A stretch of DNA of 64,000 nt from Pythium myriotylum (GCA_023091665.1 JALJCQ010000004.1:1984001-2048000), one strand, 5' to 3'. Shown: positions 41,393 through 53,853, numbered from the stretch's first letter. Notes: generated by a model from the letters alone, not told the origin. Translations and numbers: made by a program.

Positions 41393-42241
41393 TTACAACT
41401 TGCCGCCCTGAGCCTTCACACGCTCGGCGTCGAGGTAGGCGGTACCGAACGGCAGGAACTCGTCGCTGTGGGTGCGAGCGATGGCCGTGTATTCCGCAGC
41501 CTGCTTGGTGACGTCCTTGATCTCGTCCTCCGAGATGTCGCGCACGTACTTGGCCGGGTTGCCGGCCCAGAGCTGGCCCGAGGGGATGCGGCGGCCAGGA
41601 GGCACGACGCTGCCGGCAGCGATGATCGTGTTCGACTCGACGAGAGCACCGTCGAGAATGATGGAACCCATACCGATCAGCGAGTTGTTCTCGATGGTGC
41701 ACGAGTAGAGCGTGCAGCCGTGGCCGATGGTGACATCGTTGCCGATCGAGGTGCCCGGAGCGAGACCAGGGTTCGATGTGCTGGCCGTGTGGATGATCGA
41801 GCGGTCCTGCACGTTCGTGCGGTTGCCGATGCGAACCTGGTTCAGGTCACCTGCTCAAGACAAGAAAAAATAACGTTAGAAGCAAGACCCAGGTTTATGA
41901 GCGCGGCCCAAGCAGAAAACGCACCGCGAATGACGACGTTGTACCAGATCGAGGCGTCGTTGCAGATCTCGACGTCACCGATGACCGTGGCGTTCGGCGC
42001 GACCCAGACGTCGTGCGCGATCACAGGCTGCTTGTCGTAGAGGTTCATCACCTGGCGGTGGCGCGAGACTACAGAAAACCCCCATCACCAGCGTCAGCGA
42101 GCCGCTCCTCGCCGTCCCAACGCGCGGCTTCCACGTACATCGCTCGGGGGTCTGGCCAAGCACGCGCAGACCGAGGCGGTCGAGCGCCTGGCCGGTCTCG
42201 CGCACAGCGCGGCCCAACTCGAAGGTCACCTTGCGGATCAT
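41393..42241 (-). CDS. Gamma-class carbonic anhydrase (mitochondrial type)
   Basis: Three exons in phase (42241-42139, 42068-41925, 41850-41393) give 234 residues. A left-handed beta-helix protein with repeated hexapeptides (VIGDVEICNDASIWYNVVIRGD, IGNRTNVQDRSIIHT, IGNDVTIGHGCTLYSCTI, IGMGSIILDGALVESN, IIAAGSVVPPG) and the typical LWAGNPAKYVRDISEDEI end. The zinc-ligand His positions around the HT and GHG turns are present. The N-terminus (RKVTFELGRAVRETGQALDRLG) is as in gamma-CAs bound to mitochondrial complex I in plants and protists. Whether it is catalytic cannot be read from the sequence. The stop lies 240 bases from that of the WBP4-like gene. Confidence 0.93.
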
Positions 42242-42897
42242 CTTGTTTCTCGGTCAAAGACTGCGGGCACAGCGAGTCCTCTGGTTAGCACGGCGCCGTC
42301 GGAACTCAGCGGGGCGGGTCTCCCGCGGGGAATGCGACGGGGCGCCATCGCTGGAGCAGCGGAGACGCGCGCGCGTTCCCCCACAGGCGGACGCCCGCGG
42401 GACGTCGAGCAGCACTCACCTGGCGGCGATCGAATTGGTTCCGAGGAGCTCAGAAGGGAGCGGCTGGCCAACACCACTGCCACAAAGCGTCTTTTTATCC
42501 GGATGCAATACAAGCGGCTGTTTGGTCGAGGGCCGAATTATCCGGATGCGGATTCTACGCGGCCGCACATTACGGTGGTCCAGTTACGAACTCTTTGTAG
42601 TTAGAAACGCCATTACTGCTACTGAAGTATTTGTGACTCCTCTATGGAGAAGGGGGCCAGAATTCCGATCGGCACAGTACGGCACGAAAAGGGGGATGAT
42701 CACGAGGTGTGGAAGAACGCGTGCACGCAGACACGGCGACGGGATCGCAGCTTTCTCCATTCGTCTACACATATGATACCCTGCGAATCGGAGAGTCGCT
42801 CTCCCTCCTCGGTTCTGCGGGTCGTCGGCGATGGAAATGTATACACACGCAATGATAATCTGTCATGCAGAGAGCAAGTCGAGGGTCGAGGCCGCAG
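42242..42897. other. Intergenic, no gene seen
   Basis: About 650 bases upstream of gamma-CA and downstream of the RHEB-like gene (both on the minus strand). GC-rich near gamma-CA, more AT-rich towards 42900. Open frames here lack motifs and splice logic. Confidence 0.55.
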
Positions 42898-43662
42898 TTA
42901 CAATATTGAGCACCCTGAGTCGTTGCTGACGTCGAGCAGGCCCGTATCTCGCTCGATCTCCTTGATCAGATACGTGAATACCTCATCTGAGCACAGATAG
43001 CAGTTTTGGTGGATGAGACTTCGATATCACACAAACCGGCTCTCTCCACTGCACTCACTGATGTTCTCATTGTCCTTGGCTGAGCATTCGACGAACGGAC
43101 ACTCCCACTCACGCGCGAGGAGCTGACCTTCTTCCTGGGAGACTTGTCTGCAGCGTTCAACCGTGGTGAGCATAGCTAATCGGGTGTATCAGCGCTGTGG
43201 GAGCCTCTTTACCTGCTCTTGTCGAGGTCAGACATGCTCGCGACCAGCACACGCGGTGGTCTCGAGCCAAGCATGTTCAAGAGCTTCTCGTTGATGAGCT
43301 TGAGCTTCTCAAACGACGTGCGCGAGCCGATCGAGTACACGAGCACGTAGCCATGCACGCCGACAGAGGCAGCTTGCGAGAAGTTGGAGTATTCATCCTG
43401 TGGATCAATGCAATGAGAACGACATCAGACCTGACGTGTCGCAACTCGCGAGTCCCGCGTTGCGGCCTACCATGCCCGCTGTGTCAACAATGTCGGTGAT
43501 GAAGTGCGCATTCCGAAACCGAATCGTCTTGTGGAACGTGTTCTCGATCGTCGGGTCGTAGTTCTCCACGAAGCGGTTCTCCACGAAGCACGTCGTGAGC
43601 GACGACTTGCCCACGCCCGGGTACCCGAGCACCGTGAGCTTGCGCTGCACTTCGACGGGCAT
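42898..43662 (-). CDS. RHEB-like small GTPase with altered switch II and G4 motifs
   Basis: Four exons in phase (43662-43471, 43397-43213, 43147-43059, 42986-42898) give 184 residues, exactly the RHEB length, ending in the prenylation box CSIL. P-loop GYPGVGKSS, effector loop NYDPTIENTFHK (RHEB YDPTIENTF) and G5 CSAKD are conserved. Two departures stand out. Switch II reads DTAGMDEYS, with Met in place of the catalytic-position Gln64. The guanine-specificity motif NKxD is replaced by SMSD (VLVASMSDLDKSR). RHEB activates TOR kinase at lysosomes; this copy may have low GTPase activity or altered nucleotide binding. CSIL, ending in Leu, predicts geranylgeranylation. All splice junctions are clean. 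Confidence 0.88.
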
Positions 43663-44193
43663 CTCGCAAGATTCTCACGCGCGGCGATCCGTGGCCAATG
43701 GGGATCTTCTATTAATACCGCGGGCCGAGCGCCGTGGGGCGAGCGAGGGAGTCGAGGGAGCCAGAGAGAGGAGGCCGCTCGAGCGCGTGGGTGGCGAACG
43801 AGCTCGTCGACTGAGATGGTGTTGGTCTGGCCTTCTTCGCTTCCATGCGTCGAAGACGAGCTGGGACGAAAACCTACCGTGTTTTGGCATCCCTGGAGAA
43901 CTGCAAGCAAAATGGCGTGTGTCACACCATCTGTCGTATTTACGAGCGTAAGAATCTCGACGGCTCAGACTCAGACTGAGTCACCCGCAAGAGGTCGGTC
44001 GTAAACACCCTGTGGACCACATGACCGTCCACAGTGGGTACTGTATTACCGGTTCTGATTGACTGCTACCGGTAAGACTTCGGTAGTGTCTTGCCCACAC
44101 CCCCTGAGGTAACGACACACGCATTTACGCCGATAACGCCACGCGGCCCCGGGCAGCGCGGCCTGTCCTCTCTCGGCCTCTGCTCTTCGCGCC
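43663..44193. other. Divergent intergenic region, RHEB-like / SEC16
   Basis: About 530 bases between two divergent starts. It contains two TACCGGT elements (about 44048 and 44069) 14 bases apart, each a near-palindrome, which could be a binding site. No gene is supported. Confidence 0.45.
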
Positions 44194-47100
44194 ATGGCGG
44201 ACGACCGTGCCTCGTCTCAGCCGCGCCGCTCGCGCCTGGCGCCGCCGCCCACCGCCGGCGCGAGCTCGGTGCGCGCGCAGCCGGCCGGCTCGCGCGTCGG
44301 CTTCGGCTCGTCGGCGTCGCGCGGCTCGACCTTCGCGGCCTCGACCGCGGCCTCGCGCGCCAGCACGTTCTCGTCCTCGGCATTTGGGCGCAACGTGACC
44401 ACGCGCGCGCAGCGGCCGTCCAGCGCCGAGAGCTCGACCGCGAGCTCGCGCTTGCGCCAGAAGCCCACGACCACGGCCGCCGCCGCGTCGGCGCCAAAGA
44501 AATCGGTGACCGCGGCCTCGAGCGACCTCTTCGCGGCGCTCGCGAGCGACGAGCAGCCGTCCACGAGCGCTGAGAGCTCCCTGTCCAAGCAGACAGTGAC
44601 GACGACCGTCACGACGGCGACTAAGACGACCACGACCACGACGACCTTCGCAGCCAGCATCGCCTCGAGTGCCGCGGCCACGCCGGCTGCCGGACAGCTC
44701 TTCTCGATGGACGACTCGGACCTCGGAGGAGACGACGACGATGGCTGGGGAGTCGACTCGCCGTCCAACATCCTGTCGCCATCGTCGGGCACCGAAGAGA
44801 TTACTGGAACCACAAGCGCGACCAAGACGTTTGAAGAAGATGAGTTCGGGTGGGTGGACGGAGTCAGTCCACAAGCCCCGCTCCCAGCATCAGCACAGGT
44901 CCTTGCTCATGTGCCGACGGCTGTTGAGCCACCTCCTTCCCCTGCGAAAGTCGACGCCCCCGCTGCAACCACCACGGCTGCGTCCTCCGGCTGGGGCGAC
45001 GAATTCGAATACAACGCCGATGCGACCGAAGCCTTGGCAGACGAGAGTGCGTGGAATGATGATGACGAGTGGGGAACGCTCGCTCCAGAAGCGAATGGAG
45101 CTGCTGTACCCGCTGAAGTGCCGGCCGTCGCGACTGAGGAGAAGCATGCGGTGAGTGAGCCGACGATCGAACCCCCTGCGCTGGAACCAGCGCCAACTAC
45201 TGCGATTGTGCATGAGGCTCCGTCAGTGCCCTCTGCTTCGACGGTATCTGCGGATCTGGGTGCTACTCTGAGTCCTTCTGGTCAGGCAGGGGAGTTCTGG
45301 GGAGATGAAGCCGACGAAGAACTCTTCGGTGATGAAGAACCGATCGAGGCAGCACCAGTTGAGTCTTCTCCGCTTCCTGATGTTGGGGGACTTTCTCTCC
45401 AGACGCCACCATTCCAGGCACAGCATGTCGAAGTTGTTGCTTCTCCACAAGTGTCTAGTGTGTTCAGCTACAATCAATTCGAATCCAGTGAGGTGGTGAC
45501 CGATGCAGCTTCAGCAGAGGCTGGGTGGGGAGATGAGGATTCGTGGTTGGAAGACTCGGAGGAATCCCAGGATGTCGGGGCCGTCTCTGTTCTTGCTGAA
45601 ACCTCCGAGATTGTTGAGACTTCCGAAGTTGTTCACGTTGAATCAACTACTACAGTTGAGTACACTACTGAGCACGAGGAGGCTACTCAAGGGCGAGTCT
45701 TGGACGGTACTCTGGTCGAGTCTTCTGTTGCACCGCATGAAACATTTGGCGCGTCTGCATCAACCGACTTTCAGCACTCGTACGCTTCTGAGGCTTCAGA
45801 GTCGAATCCAACAGGCGCGACGGGTTACTTTGGTGAGCACGTAGATTACTCGAGTCACCAGCAGTTCGAGGCTACGGACGTGTCCAACGGTGAACAGGTA
45901 GATTATTCGAGTCATCAGCACTTAGAGGCTACGGACGTGTCCAACGAAAACCGCGGATACGAAGGTTTCTCGCACGAAGATGTTCAGACCTTGGATCACT
46001 CTACCCACCCCTTCCACGAGCACGAGAACGCGGACCAGTCTACCTACTCGTATCACCATTACACGGAGAATCCGGATCAGTCTGCGTTTTCGTACCAACA
46101 ACCAGAGGGTGTGCATCAGTCCGACTACTCCTATGCGGAGCAGAACGAGCTGTCCAGTCACTTTTCGGAGCAAGTCAATAGTGTAGAACAGACCACCCAC
46201 TCATTCCAGCAGTTAGTCGTGGACGCGCACCAGTCTAATTACCCCTACGAGCACCACGTTGACAGCGTAGAACAGTCCAGCTACTCGTTTCAACAACACA
46301 AAGAAAGTGGCGAGTTTGGTCGACAAGAGCATCACGAAGGGGAAAAGTCTGTCCCTGTGGAAACGTCGCAGACTCATCACAGTGAAGTAAAAGAAAGTGA
46401 AGACAGAGAGCTCAACGAGTTGTCCTTCGACCACATGCACCAGACCGATGTCCAAGAGGAGTTTACAAACGAACCCAATCAACGCCAAGTCACATGGGAA
46501 ACTCACGAAGACGATGCCAAGACTACTGTTGGAAAAAGTAATGGTGTGGAAGAGGCGCAAGGAGGCAATTCTTTTGTTCCTCCGCTGGTTCCGGTGAACA
46601 AGGGTGAAGTCTCGTTTGGCTCTTCCTCTTTCGGCGCCGCCGAGCTCACCTATGGTCACTATTACCACGATCACCACCGTACTCCATCCGAGGCAGAAGT
46701 GGGATCGGTCGCATCTTTCGCAGAGGCATCCTCAGCAGGCGCAACTTTCGGCGGATCCGACAACGTGAGCGATGGAACATATTCGGACGGTGAATATGCG
46801 TCGGAGACCCGGAGCGTCTTTGGCTCATCGAGTGCGCATAGCACGGCTTTTATTACTGAACCTCCATCGAGCTCAGATGGACAAGGCTCAGTAGAAGAGA
46901 ACGGAACTTATGACCAGCGTTCTGATATTTCCAGCACGATTGGAGCGGGGGGAGGAACCCAGTCGGATTTCGATGTTTCGTCCACGAGAAGCGCGCTGTT
47001 TGAAAACGAGGTTACAAGCACGGGTTTTGAGCAAGCTGACGATGTGTATACGTATGGAGAACATTCTGGGCATCACCACTTCGGTGGAAACGAGTACGAT

Positions 47101-50100
47101 GAGTTCACCCACCGCGTCTCCGATTCCACTCACGGCTTCGAGACTGAGGGTTCGTCTGTGCTCGCTGACTTCGGGAGCACTGACGCAGCGTCGATTGCGA
47201 GTAGCAGCCTGTCTCAAGTGACAGACCGACAGGAAGTTCCTTCTCCCGTTGCTTCGCGATCTAGCACACCAGCTACCTATGGGGTCTCTTCTTCGGAGGA
47301 TCTGCCTACAGCTAGTGATCTTGAGTTTGAGCACTCCGACACGGAAAATCTCTTCGCAAGCTCCTCATCGGAAGTGGAGTCCTCGCCAGTTGGAGCACCT
47401 TCGCCATTTGGGGCTTCTGTGCCTCAAACGACACCATTTGAAGGTTCATTCCAGACGACTTCAGATGATGGCTTGTCCCCTTTTAGTTCTCAGCAGGCAG
47501 CATCGCCAGTCCCACCACCGAGTGATTCGTTTACGAACGCGGCCTTTCATGGTGACACTGCGGTGGAGGAGGACGCTAACCCTTTCTCGTCAGGTACTGC
47601 AAGTTTTGGTTTTCCGGCTTCTCCGTCAGGGGACTTCACGGATCCCCCCGTCCATACATCGGACGAGGTAACTTCCGAGGAATTACCCAGTGCTGCGTCA
47701 CTGTTTGGTGTGTCGTCGACAAATGACTCTCCATTTGGAATGTATGGAGGGTCTCATCCAGCATCGCCTCAACCTTTTGATGAGACTCCGATTGCTGATG
47801 CCGGAGGATTGTTTGCGGATGCTCCTGCTGTACCAGGCTTTGGTGGGTTTGATCAGGTAAGAATACGGTGAGGCTTTATCAGGCTATGGACGCTGACTTT
47901 TTTTGCCCTCTAGTCCCACGCAGCGTCCAACTTCTTCGGTGGGGCTCAGGCTTCTTCGACACATAACTACAACCACGAAGCGTCCCTGCAGCACTACGGA
48001 TTTGACAATCAAACGCATCAGTCTGCCAGTGAGGTATTTGGAGGATCTGGTCATAGCCAGTTCGACTCTGGTGCGTACGAATACAACTCTACGTCTCACC
48101 ATGCAGGTGGATTTGAGGGCAATGCGCATCAATTCGCCGGGACGTATGATTATAACCAACCGGCAGCTGAGACGTTCGGTGGCTCACCAGAAGGTACCTT
48201 CGGAGCGCATGGTGGAGGTGATTTCGGGTCGTATGATTCCACAACTGTAGCGGCAGATAGCTTCTTTGGCGGTGCTTCTGCCGCAAGTGCTGCAGATGTG
48301 TTCGGTTCCGGTGGCGCCGATGCTCAACAGAGCGATTGGTACAATGGACAATCTCATTACGACCAAACGGAGCCCGTGGATGACCGGATCTCAAGTGAAC
48401 TCAGTGCCCCAGTCGAGACACGGAACATAGCCCCAATCGCGCCGTCGGCAGAGGTCCACGCAGAAAGGGCGATATCGAATGAGTCGTTGGAGAATACCAC
48501 CATCGAGAATGCTCCTTTGACACACCACGAGCAAGTGAGCCAATCTTTTGATTCTCATACAACGTCGGTGGTCGCTACGAGTGATGATACTTCAACTGGT
48601 ATTCACGAAGAGCGCGAGGTGGCTCAGACTCCGTGGGCGAGTGAAGGGTTGGGCCACGAGTCGTCTTCCTTCGACTACTCATCACACCAAGAAGCGCACG
48701 CAGGTAGTACAGTCTCCCAAGTCAATGACTTCTTCACGTCTGATCAGAGTCCAGCAGCAGTTTCGGCAAGCCACGGGGGTGAACAAAATTTCGGGCAGAG
48801 CGGAGAGACTTCTGCAGTCGATCTATTTGCGTCGAGTGATGTCCATCCAAGTGCAAGTCATGGGTTTGGCCATGAACAGAACGAGCATATGCATGGACAA
48901 TTTTATACTGAGGAATCTTTCGCTCGTGCGACGTCTGGTTTGATGCACGACTCCACTGAGGCTACGAGTGATTTCTCAAGTTCATTTGAGGTGCCGGCGT
49001 CATCACAATTGGAGGAAGTCGGGCCAGAAAGTGTGCCTGCACCGGCCGCGGAGCAAACCGAGGTTCCTAATCCTGATGAGTTTAGCACTACGCTTGGCAA
49101 TGATCAGCAGAAGCCAGAACTAGGAGGTGACAACTACTACGGGGAGAGTGCGGAAGCCAGTTCTGCCATGTTCGGTAGCAGTACGGATGCAACGTATCAG
49201 TCAGATCCGTCTGCATTCTTCGGAGGTCAGGACGCGAGCGGTTCATACGGTGGTGCTGGCGAGCTACCTGTTGCTGGTGATTTCGATGCTTCGTTCGGTT
49301 GTAACGACCAGAAGCAAGGAGAAAGTGACCATCACCCCGGAGAGAGTGCGGAAGTCAGCTCAAGCATGTTTGATAGCAGTGTCGACGCAATGTACCAGGC
49401 GGATTCGTCTACGTTTTTCGGGAGTGAAAACACGAGCGATCCGTTCGGTGCCGGTGGTGGAAACGACGTATCAGGAGTTTTCTCGAACGGACCTGCACAG
49501 CATCATCTCGCGGGTGGCATCTACGCTCAACCGCCCGAAGCAGACACCTCATACGAAGGCTTCTCACAGTCTCACTACGGGGAGAACCAAGTCGGCTTTG
49601 GCAACCCGCCGAATGAATACGTGCAGACTGATGCCCATACCCATCACCACTACAACGCGCATGGCCACCAGGAATCACAAGCTCCTACACCGTCAACACC
49701 GAATATGAGCTATGAAGGGACTTCGACTGAAGCCTCTTCGCATTTCGAGTCGTCGCACACGTTCTCATACGCGGCTTCATCGCATGCGCCCACCACCTAC
49801 CACCCCGACTACGAAGGCGCTCGACACGACACTCATCACGCTGGACACTACGATGCTTCATATCGAACACCGGACCGCCGCCTTGGTACTGGTCCAGTGA
49901 CACCAGTGACTGCCTCGGCATCTCACAACGAAACCAAGCCTTCGTACAACCAATTTGCCAAGGCTTCGGACCGTCAACCTAAGCAGTCAAAGCCTGCCTA
50001 TGTCAACTTCGCAGCTACAGCACAAGCAACCATTTCGCACGAGACAAAGTCAACATTCGCTGCTCACACGAGTTCCGCGACACTCACGAGCAATAAGTAC

Positions 50101-53095
50101 AAGGACCCCAATATGGTGGTTTCTTCGTGTCTGACGTCATTCGGCTTTGGTGGCAACGTCGTGACTATGTTCCCGAAGCAAAAACTCCGACTAAACAGCG
50201 CATCGTTTGCATCGCGCAGTAGCCCGCGAACACCCATGTAAGTGCCGACTTGGCGTTATCGCATTCTTGGTTCTTGCTTATTTTCTGGTTTGATTCCTCA
50301 GGTCGATGCAATACGACAACGCTTCGCAGGGAGAGTTACGAAAAGGACCCATCGGCATCTACCGAATGGACCATGTTTACCCGAAGAATAGTGAGTTCGA
50401 AGAGCTCGAGAAATTCCCTGGACCGCTAAGTGATAGTGTCACTGAGGAAGCAATCCTGTGCGTTCCCATTTTCCTTCACCAAACTCCGATTGATACTGAG
50501 TAAGCATCCTATGGACGCGTAGGCAATTCGTCGACGAGAAGATGAGTTCGGGAGGATCGTCACAAGCGAACGAAGATGAGCGGTTGCTGCTTGGCGTGCT
50601 CCGCGTGCTGATCAAATGCAACGGTCGTCTTCGGTCAGATGCAAATGCCAACCCGAATGACCCAGGCTCACCAGAGGTGCAGCTTGTTTCCCTTCTGAAG
50701 GAGAGTGATCAGCGACGTCGAAGGTTTGAAACGTGGTTCCACTATTTTGCAAGGAGAGTTTCGTTAACCCTTCGCTGTCACAGAAACCAAGCGTCACACT
50801 TTCCTCCACCAAAGCCTGTGCAGTATTCAACTGTGAGCTTCAGTTATCGTCAATCACTCGCCGTATTGTGGTCTAAGTTTTTTTTTTTACTTTTGTAGCA
50901 TCACGACGCAGCCGCACGCAACGCCAGCCGTGTGCGTGAACTTTTACTGCTCGGAGACAGAAAGGCAGCAGTGGATGTCGCTATTCAAGCGCAGATGTGG
51001 CCCGAAGCAATGCTGATCGGCTCTTTCACCGACAAGGATGAGTACAAACGCGTGCTATGCGCTTATTTTACGAGCCACTACGCGCCGGGCGATCCGTGCC
51101 GAGCACTGTATCTGTCATTTGCGGATCAGCAAGAACGTAGTGTTCACGAGCCACAAAAGTTGATGCATCAGGGCACCCAGGAAGACAGCTCGGCAATTCT
51201 ATCAACGTGGGTGGTCCACGTTCAAATGCTCTTGGCTAACCGAACAGCGGACACCAACAAGGTACATTCCTGGCGTTGTCAAAGAGGGTATACCATAATA
51301 CTGACGCACGATTGTTTTGCAGATCCTTGTAGAGTTGGGCGACCGACTGTGGAACGAGGCGAAAGCAGTCGTCGCTGCGCACGTTTGCTACCTACTCGCT
51401 GGCAACACTGTGGAGGCACCTTCTCCCAGTTCGAAGATTGCCCTACTAGGTGCAGACCACCGGACACCAGAAGAGGCTCGGTTTTATGTGTCGCCAGCAG
51501 CCGTCCAACGCACTGAGATCTACGAGTGGGTGCAAAAGAGATTGAACCCTGCTGCCACGAACATGATTCCGTTCCAGGGTTACAAGCTCATTTACGCAAT
51601 GATTCTCGCTGACCACGGCAAGCTAGAGACAGCATTCAAATATGTCAACGCAATGCTGACTGTGATTCGAGCTATCACGGCGACCATGAAGCCAGGGACT
51701 TCGATGTACTTGGAAGGCATGCAGAACCAGCTTATTGTGCTAGACGATCGACTTCGTCAGCATCTCGGTCAAGACCGTGCAGATTCCGTCGCAGCAGCTG
51801 CAAGTGCTAAGCAAGGAAAATGGGGTCTCGGCAGTGCGCTGAGCATCATGGGCAAGATTGTGAACCGTGTGGTTGAAGGTAATGACGCCCCACAGCAGTC
51901 TGGCCCACCACGAAGCTCGAATGGCTCATTGTTCCAAGGCGCCCCTCGTTCGAACAATAACGCTGTTCCTCCTCAGCCAGAGTATCCGAGTGGTGCGGCT
52001 ATAGGCTTCTCTTCCGCCACTGTTCCAGCACCAGTCCACACAGCACCGGGTAGCGGTCGAGGCGGTACTCCGTACGGTGCACAGCCACCGTCGTACAACA
52101 ATGCTCCACCAGCGGCCGCTCCGTACCAACCGCCCAATGTTCCAGCAGCATTCAACGTGCCGCGTCCTCAGCCTGGAAGAAACTCGGCTCCTCCACATCA
52201 ACCAGTGTCTAGCGGAGGCACGAATGCGCCTGCACCTCCTCTATCCAGTGGTGGAGGAAACGCATTCGCGGCGGCTCCTCCTCAGCATTCACACCAGATT
52301 GCCAGCTCGCAATTCGACTTGGCTCCTCCTGTCCAGGCACCACCTCCATTCCAGAAACCTTCGCTGGATTTGTCTGGAGAGGCAGGAAAGAGTGGGTTTG
52401 GACAGGAGACATCTGCGCCACCTGCAGCGAGCAAGCCAAAGAGCCCGCGCAGTCCTCGTGCCGTTGGTGGCGGTCCCGGCAGTGACAAAGGCTCGAAGAG
52501 CCCGAAGGTCAAAGACACCAAGAAAGGCGGACGTTCTAAGACTCCACCGCCTAGTCGCTCATCCTCTGGTTGGCTATCCGGCCTGTCGACGTTTATCGCA
52601 GCGAAGATGAACCCGGACGCGAAGGTGGCGAAGCTTGGCGACCATATGGATGCCTACTTCGACGAAGAGAAGAAACGCTGGGTATTCCCTGGTGAGACAC
52701 AGGCTGACGAGCCCCCGATGCCAAGTGCACCTCCCACGGGCCCTCTACCCGGTAGCACTCCTGCATCTACGAGTGGAGGGCCACCGGCTGGTCCTCCCGG
52801 CACTCACTCCGCACCTGGCTCGATGGCTGGAAATGCACCAGACGATCCGTTGGCAGCCCTGATGGCCCCACCTCCAGTTCGTGCGCATGCGGCACTTATG
52901 AAGAAAGACCCTCTGTCTGCTATGATGGCCCCGCCTCCGAACCGTGCAATGTATGGTCAGCGCGCGAACACAATGCCCGCGAAGAGGCCTCCGCGACCGC
53001 AGTTTGCAGTGTTTAAGCCTGTGCCAGGGTCGACCGCGTCTTCTGCACCCAGCGACCAGGATCCTTCGCCATCGAACGAGCCACCAGCGCAGTAG
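44194..53095 (+). CDS. SEC16: SEC16, COPII vesicle scaffold
   Basis: Seven exons in phase (44194-47856, 47914-50237, 50302-50457, 50523-50723, 50784-50832, 50899-51261, 51323-53095) give 2,842 residues. SEC16 organises ER exit sites and COPII coats. About 2,000 N-terminal residues are disordered: Ser/Ala-rich, then Ser/Glu/His/Tyr-rich with internal repeats. The conserved core follows: GPIGIYRMDHVYPK, LEKFPGPLSD, EDERLLLGVLRVLIKCNGRLRSD, then the helical ancestral-coatomer domain RVRELLLLGDRKAAVDVAIQAQMWPEAMLI, ILVELGDRLWNEAKAVVAAHVCYLLAG, VQRTEIYEWVQKRLNP and IPFQGYKLIYAMILADHGKLETAFKYVNA. The tail is Pro-rich and includes SGWLSGLSTFIAAKMNPDAKVAKLGDHMDAYFDEEKKRWVFPG, the SEC16 C-terminal motif. 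It is long for the family, owing to the N-terminus. Confidence 0.95.
45841..46310 (+). repeat. Internal peptide repeats in SEC16 N-terminal region
   Basis: Two adjacent copies of a 57-base unit encoding VDYSSHQ(Q/H)(F/L)EATDVSN(G/E) (about 45841-45945) are followed by at least six degenerate units of the form (D/E)QS-x-YSY/HSFQ-Q/H through about 46310. The code is kept in frame throughout, and codon differences between copies show they are not a recent exact duplication. Confidence 0.75.
49121..49460 (+). repeat. Second in-frame duplication in SEC16
   Basis: Two related units of about 65 residues, YYGESAEASSAMFGSSTDATYQSDPSAFFG (from about 49136) and HPGESAEVSSSMFDSSVDAMYQADSSTFFG (from about 49334), each followed by Gly-rich sequence with DPFGAGG/SYGGAGE. 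They indicate expansion of the disordered region by tandem duplication. Confidence 0.7.
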
Positions 53096-53180
53096 AGGAC
53101 TGTTTTGTAGAAGAGAACTATACCCTTGTGTTTCCTTGTTCGCTTTTTCTGTTATACTCATTCATATTTCTTTTGGCGCA

Positions 53181-53515
53181 CTATGCTGACTCGGAATCGG
53201 CGGCTTGTGCCACGCTACCAGCGTCACCACTACTACTGCTAGACGCAGTAGCCTTGTCGCGGATGGTCTCGACGCCGAAGAACTCGTCCATTTTCTTGTC
53301 GGCGTAGGCTTGGAGCTGCTCATGGGCGTACCGATCAGAACACGACGAGCAAATGTGAGGAACGGAGCGGCGAGGGAGGTACGTACGTCCGTGAACACGT
53401 GCGGTCCTGGGTGGCGCGAGTTGAACTCGGTGAAGAAGACGAGCTTGGCGGCCATGGCGCCGCACGCGACCCAGGAAAAGAGGTGCAGCGGCCGCTGGAA
53501 CTTGCGGTCGATCAT
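53181..53515 (-). CDS. Small single-span membrane protein, 88 residues
   Basis: Two exons (53515-53387 and 53318-53181) in phase. The N-terminus MIDRKFQRPLHLFSWVACGAMAAKLVFF carries one hydrophobic segment, then NSRHPGPHVFTD, and the C-terminal exon reads QLQAYADKKMDEFFGVETIRDK followed by a Ser/Ala-rich tail. The acceptor may be one codon further in (GAG|CAG versus CAG|CTC). Size and layout would suit a small mitochondrial or ER subunit, but I do not recognise it. It is convergent with SEC16 (86 bases). Confidence 0.65.
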
Positions 53516-53593
53516 GTTGCTGGTCACTGAGTGCAGCCCGGAGGAGCCGTCCAGCAGAGAGGCTTCTATTTAGAACGTATACCAAAAGAGACC

Positions 53594-53646
53594 AACACTC
53601 TTTTCAACATATAAAACGAGTTAACCTACACTCTTCTCAACATATA
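53594..53646. repeat. 19-base direct repeat upstream of small membrane gene
   Basis: ACACTCTTTTCAACATATA (53594-53612) recurs as ACACTCTTCTCAACATATA (53628-53646), one mismatch, 34 bases apart, in an AT-rich stretch just upstream of the 53515 start. It could be a regulatory pair. Confidence 0.65.
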
Positions 53647-53853
53647 CACAAGTATACACTCGTCCACGTATACTTTCCTTTCCATTTACCAACGTAAGAG
53701 CACCATGCGGCAAGACGTCGAGCTCGCGACGGCCCTCGAGCCCTCTAGCCGACGGATGCGCGACTTTTGACTACGAGCCACTGCAGTGCTTCTCTCGGTG
53801 CATTACTTCCAGCAAGAACGGTTACATTACGACGAGAAACGGCCTCGCAGGCC

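Noticed and set aside
43504..44004. 166-codon plus-strand frame between RHEB and SEC16
   Set aside because: Overlaps RHEB exon 1 antisense, no motif; shadow frame.
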